Source: Belliella pelovolcani (GTDB lineage: Bacteria > Bacteroidota > Bacteroidia > Cytophagales > Cyclobacteriaceae). From it: 64,000 nt of DNA. This document shows, piece by piece, positions 58,813 through 64,000 of the stretch. Positions within the stretch are counted from its first letter, which is position 1; each line of letters begins with the position of its first letter. The notes under the pieces are model-generated. The model did no database searches and had not been told where the DNA came from. It saw only the letters and a program-made list of their open reading frames with translations. Made by a program: the position numbers and the translations under genes. The stretch spans positions 358,747 through 422,746 of the forward strand of contig NZ_FTOP01000003.1 in NCBI RefSeq assembly GCF_900156785.1, given 5' to 3'.

Positions 58813-60000
58813 CTATTCCACATACACAACCAATCCTTTCAAATACTCCGTTTCTTGGTGAAAGATATTGATCGGGTGATCTGCTGGTTGGGAAAGATAG
58901 TGAAGGATTCTGATATTTCTACCACTTTCCATAGCCGCCGCAGTGATGGTGTTGCCAAATAACTGCTTATCAACTACCTGCGAACAAGAAAATGTAAATA
59001 AAATTCCACCGCTTTTGATATGTTTAAATGCCTCAGCATTCAGCCTTTTGTAAGCTTGAACGGCATTGTGTCGTGCCTTCATGTTCTTGGCAAAGGCTGG
59101 TGGGTCTAGTACAATAATATCATAGTCCTGCTCGATTTCCCGGATGTATTTGACTACATCAGCGACAATAGACTCATGCTTTCCATGGAAAGCAGCTGCA
59201 TTGAGTGCCACATTCCTATCAGTCAATTCAATCGCTTTGGCAGAAATGTCTATAGAATGAACCTCCTTTGCGCCAGCTTTCAGTGCCGAAACAGAAAAAC
59301 CTCCTGAATAGCAGAAGGTATTCAATACCTTCTTTCCTTTACTATACTTGCCTAATAAATGTCTGTTTTCCCTCTGATCTACAAAAAAGCCTGTTTTCTG
59401 ACCCTTTTCCCAATCAATTTCATAACTACAGCCATATTCTTTCACCATATTCGTCTGTGGTGTACCGAAGATTAACTTATTTTCTATCCCCGTTAAATTC
59501 TTTGGTAGGGTTTCGGCAGACTTATCGTAAATAGCCTGTAGCTTGCTTCCATACACCGTCTGCAATGCCTCAGAGATATCGTTTATATGCTGATGCATGC
59601 CAATGGAATGCGCTTGAATTACAGCCGTACCATTGTAAAAGTCAATGATCAGTCCTGGTAAACCATCCCCTTCACCATGGATCAAGCGATAGACATTGGT
59701 TTCATCATTATCTGTAAGCCCTATGCTTTCTCTGACTGCATAGGCCGACCACACCTTCTTTTCCCAAAATGCCTGATCAACGGCTAGCTCCTCAAAAGAG
59801 ATCATCCTGACCATAATAGATCCATTTTGAAAATGTCCAATACCTAGGAAATTATCCTTTGCACTATAGACCTGTACCAATTGACCATTCTCAAGTTCCT
59901 TGTCTCTCTTGGCAATCGCACCAGAAAAAATCCAATGGTGCTTTCTAAGAATGGAGATTTCTTTGTTTTTAGCTAATATGATTTTAGGATAATCAAGCAT
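58813..60000 (-). CDS. rlmI: RlmI-like class I SAM-dependent rRNA methyltransferase
   Basis: The 395-residue protein has an N-terminal PUA domain (about 1-80: LRKHHWIFSGAIAKRDKELE), then VYRLIHGEGDGLPGLIIDFY. The Rossmann methyltransferase has GFFVDQRENRHLL, VLNTFCYSGGFSVSALKAGA, IIVLDPPAFAKNMKAR and the Cys in LFTFSCSQVVD. RlmI makes m5C1962 of 23S rRNA in E. coli. Its start codon overlaps the end of the symporter gene by 8 bp. Confidence 0.93.
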   Translation of the reverse strand: MLDYPKIILAKNKEISILRKHHWIFSGAIAKRDKELENGQLVQVYSAKDNFLGIGHFQNGSIMVRMISFEELAVDQAFWEKKVWSAYAVRESIGLTDNDETNVYRLIHGEGDGLPGLIIDFYNGTAVIQAHSIGMHQHINDISEALQTVYGSKLQAIYDKSAETLPKNLTGIENKLIFGTPQTNMVKEYGCSYEIDWEKGQKTGFFVDQRENRHLLGKYSKGKKVLNTFCYSGGFSVSALKAGAKEVHSIDISAKAIELTDRNVALNAAAFHGKHESIVADVVKYIREIEQDYDIIVLDPPAFAKNMKARHNAVQAYKRLNAEAFKHIKSGGILFTFSCSQVVDKQLFGNTITAAAMESGRNIRILHYLSQPADHPINIFHQETEYLKGLVVYVE

Positions 60001-61381
60001 GTATTTTTTGTTTTTTCGGGAAGATATTTGTTCCTAGCCACATGGACACCATACTGACCAATAAGGCAGGCACATGCGGATAGATCGGTAATTCCAGATT
60101 CAGTAAAGCGATGTAAGCTATCATGCCAAAAACCATTGACATCAGTGCACCCATTTCTGAGGCCTTTTTCCAATACAATCCTGCTGTCAAAGGTACAAAT
60201 AAACTTACCAACATCAGGATAGAAGCTTCAGCCACCAATTCATAAATGTTCGTTTTCCACTGTGCCATGACAGTAGCTATGATGGCCACAAAAATAATAT
60301 TGAATCGTAGAATCCATAGGAAGTATTTATCCTGAATTTTCTTGCCTAAATAAGGACGTATCAAATTCTCTGAAATAATAGCAGAAGGTGCCAAAAGCCC
60401 AGAACTTGTGGTGCTCATAATGGCTGAAATCAAAGCGCCAAAGAAAAGAATCTGCACATGTAAGCCACTGTGGCGAAGCACCATTTCGGGCAATAGTAAC
60501 TGCTTGTTGTCAAGATAGATCTCAGGATAAAGATACTTTGCTCCCAAAGCAATAAACAAAGGTAAAAGTCCAATGCTTACATAGAAACCTCCTGCAAGGT
60601 AAGTTGAGCGGATAGCTACTGTTTCAGATTTGGAGGCCATCACCCGCTGATAGATGTCCTGACTCGGTATGCTCCCAAGTCCTAAAATCATCCAAGCGCC
60701 CAGGTAATTGATCCATGCTATGGGTTTTGATTCAGGGAAAAATTGAAAACTTCCTTCTGGGGCGGATTCCAAAATGGGCATTACACCTCCAGCTTTTTGC
60801 GCTACCAAAACAGCCACCCAAATCAACCCCACCACAATCAATGTAGTCTGTATGAAATCAGTGATAGAAATAGCTCACATCCCTCCGAGAAAGGTATAAA
60901 ACACCACAATCCCAGCGCTGACCATGATGGCATTTGAAATAGAAATATCTGAGATGCTATTGAATATTAAGGCCAATGCGACCAACTGTGCTGCGACATA
61001 GCCAAAGTAAGCTGGAATCATAAATACAGCAGCAAAAAACTCAACACGTTTACCAAAGATACGCTTGTACACATCTCCAATCGTCAAAACATTCATCCTA
61101 TACATTGGACGTAAATAGAAAACGCCGAAAAGGATCAAACAAAGCGCTCCCCCAAATGGATCCTCGATAACTCCTTGAAGACCCGACTCTAAGTATTCTG
61201 ATGAAGCTCCAAAGATTGTCTCAGAACCAAACCAAGTAGCAAATAAGGCAGAAGCAGACAAAAAAAGCGGCAGCTGCCTGCCCGCCAAAACAAAGTCATT
61301 GGAATTTTTGACCAGTTTTGAGGACCAAGCACCCACCGCTACTGTGATGATAAGATATATGATAATCGCTGTGAGAAGCAA
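59993..61381 (-). pseudogene. sodium/solute symporter (SSS family) with one in-frame TGA
   Basis: A 462-codon SSS gene reads in a single frame from ATG 61381 to 59993, interrupted only by TGA at 60877-60875. The N-terminal half has AWSSKLVKNSNDFVLAGRQL, LFATWFGSETIFGASSEY and VLTIGDVYKRIFG. The second half has AISITDFIQTTLIVVGLIWV and LGSIPSQDIYQRVMASKSET. The stop falls in FYTFLGGM-stop-AISITDF, where the family has Trp (GGMWAVSxTDF), so a single TGG to TGA change explains it. Unless read through, only a non-functional N-terminal part is made. The substrate class (proline, sugar or other) is unknown. Confidence 0.88.
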
Positions 61382-61508
61382 GAGGGATTTTAGATATTAG
61401 AAGGTAGAATTAAGATTGATTGTACCAAGTAAGAAGTGCAAAGTACCAAGATAACTGGAATAGCTATTACCATCAATTTTTAAATCTTAAATCTAAGATC
61501 TAAAATTA

Positions 61509-63128
<1,620 letters not shown>

Positions 63129-63283
63129 TCATTTTTTGAAGGTGCAAAGATAATCAAATAATATGAAGGGGTAAACCTTGGATGCCAAACATCTAAGAAC
63201 TTCTTGAGCTTTCGATAAACCAAAACAGTAATTTATTTTCTCTTGATCTGCTTTGGGAAGTCTTAGTTTTTCACAATTTTTGA

Positions 63284-63889
63284 ATGCCATATGACAATGA
63301 AAAATCAATGAATACTAGAAATTTTACTTTTTCAATCAACATCTTGGATCAAATAGTGCCCTTATCTGAGGAATTAAAGACTTTTCTGTCGGATAGAATG
63401 AGGCTGGATGTTTTCAAAAAAGGAGTGCATTTAAGCGAGGCAGGGAATATTTGTGAAAGACTTTATGTTTTGAAGAAAGGCTTGGTAAGAGGTTATTTTG
63501 TAAGTAAGAAAAAGGAAATCACTACCTGGGTGAGCTGTGAAAATGAATTGGTGACTTCCATATCAGGCTTTTTTCAAAACCAGCCATGTAGAGAAAATAT
63601 GCAAGCCATCGAAGAAACTATTACTGAAAGTATTTCTTTTGATGATTTAGTTTATTGCAGAGTGACTTTTCCTGAATTTGCAACAATCAATAGGGTTTTA
63701 TTAGAACAGTATTATATCCATGCAGAAGAGCGAGCTTTTACCGCAAGAATCCCTGGAGCAGCAGAACGATACGACTACTTTGCTAAATCTGGTAATAAAC
63801 ACCTATTACAGCGTGTTCCTCACAAATATTTAGCCTCTTTGTTGGGGGTAAGACCTGAAACTTTAAGCAGAATCATTACGAATTCTTGA
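63284..63889 (+). CDS. Crp/Fnr family transcriptional regulator
   Basis: The 201-residue protein has a cyclic-nucleotide-binding-fold domain at about 20-140 (FKKGVHLSEAGNICERLYVL, GLVRGYFVSKKKEITTW). A short C-terminal part has a helix-turn-helix-like PHKYLASLLGVRPETLSRII. No cAMP-contact Arg-Ser pair is visible, and no Fnr cysteines. Two starts are possible: ATG 63284, and ATG 63308 (MNTRNFTFS). Its regulon is unknown. The remaining 110 bp to the window end hold nothing recognisable. Confidence 0.88.
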   Translation: MPYDNEKSMNTRNFTFSINILDQIVPLSEELKTFLSDRMRLDVFKKGVHLSEAGNICERLYVLKKGLVRGYFVSKKKEITTWVSCENELVTSISGFFQNQPCRENMQAIEETITESISFDDLVYCRVTFPEFATINRVLLEQYYIHAEERAFTARIPGAAERYDYFAKSGNKHLLQRVPHKYLASLLGVRPETLSRIITNS

Positions 63890-64000
63890 TAAATGTCAAT
63901 TTTTTCCTGACTTCGACAGTCGTCAGTCCCATTTAATCGTAAGGCTTTGATAGATAATGTTTTATATTTTTTGATTTTGAATTTGGGTGTCCCAGAGGTA

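Noticed and set aside
60875..60877. UGA as selenocysteine in the symporter
   Set aside because: The aligned family residue is Trp, there is no SECIS-like hairpin visible after the codon, and transporters of this family are not selenoproteins.

Overview
The window looks like a chromosomal segment of a Bacteroidota bacterium, most likely family Cyclobacteriaceae (Algoriphagus-like). The grounds are low GC with weak Shine-Dalgarno sites, promoters of the type TTTG-N17-20-TAnnTTTG, many lipoproteins and secreted proteins, a SusC-like TonB receptor, DUF1684 and DUF4221-like proteins, and a Wza/Wzc pair. Genus is inference. No rRNA, prophage or CRISPR array is seen, and there is one intact tRNA gene.

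Layout. 1-2.8 kb: two paralogous membrane or periplasmic c-type cytochromes and a YceI-like protein. 2.8-4.2 kb: a GxxExxY protein between palindromic repeats, and a HigB/HigA toxin-antitoxin pair. 4.4-9.4 kb: an M19 dipeptidase lipoprotein, then a HipB/HipA module lying between a C-terminal agmatine-deiminase relic and a frameshifted full-length homologue. 9.5-11.9 kb: a secreted protein, an SDR, and a graveyard of amidohydrolase, TPR and SDR fragments. 12-15.7 kb: a MacA/MacB-like efflux operon and an exported flavodoxin. 15.8-21.9 kb: a TonB receptor operon with beta-helix, propeller-like and leucine-rich-repeat lipoproteins in place of SusD. 22-26.8 kb: a frameshifted GH16 glucanase, an acidic protein of unknown function, and an S9 oligopeptidase. 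27-31.4 kb: a candidate small RNA, a glutamate dehydrogenase flanked by word-like repeats, and a fasciclin lipoprotein. 31.6-36.9 kb: a GHL10 hydrolase, an AmpG-like transporter and a NagZ-like GH3, probably for peptidoglycan turnover, with a 285-bp MITE-like insertion at the GHL10 stop codon. 37-46.8 kb: a surface-polysaccharide region (GT-C, GT4, deacetylase, Wzm-like permease, KdsB, Wzc, Wza). 46.9-48.1 kb: a tRNA-Met gene with tandemly duplicated GIY-YIG genes and rearranged tRNA pieces. 48.2-64 kb: mostly housekeeping (HAD, M50 protease, TPR histidine kinase, 2-hydroxyacid dehydrogenase, GreA, HIT, cupin, RlmI, a sodium/solute symporter with an internal stop, ABC-F, Crp/Fnr).

Two themes stand out. 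Spacers are full of repeats: long CG-rich imperfect palindromes, a 21-bp word, mini-palindromes of the CCCGA-n-TCGGG type, ~300-bp tandem units, and TTAACGTTTAACAC or ACAAGA arrays. Some repeats have captured the 3' ends of neighbouring genes. In addition, at least six genes are broken by frameshift, nonsense or truncation. The locus I consider most unusual is the tRNA-Met/GIY-YIG array. It contains a 408-bp tandem unit made of a terminator, a GIY-YIG gene and a tRNA 3'-half in which the anticodon loop and T loop are replaced by palindromes.
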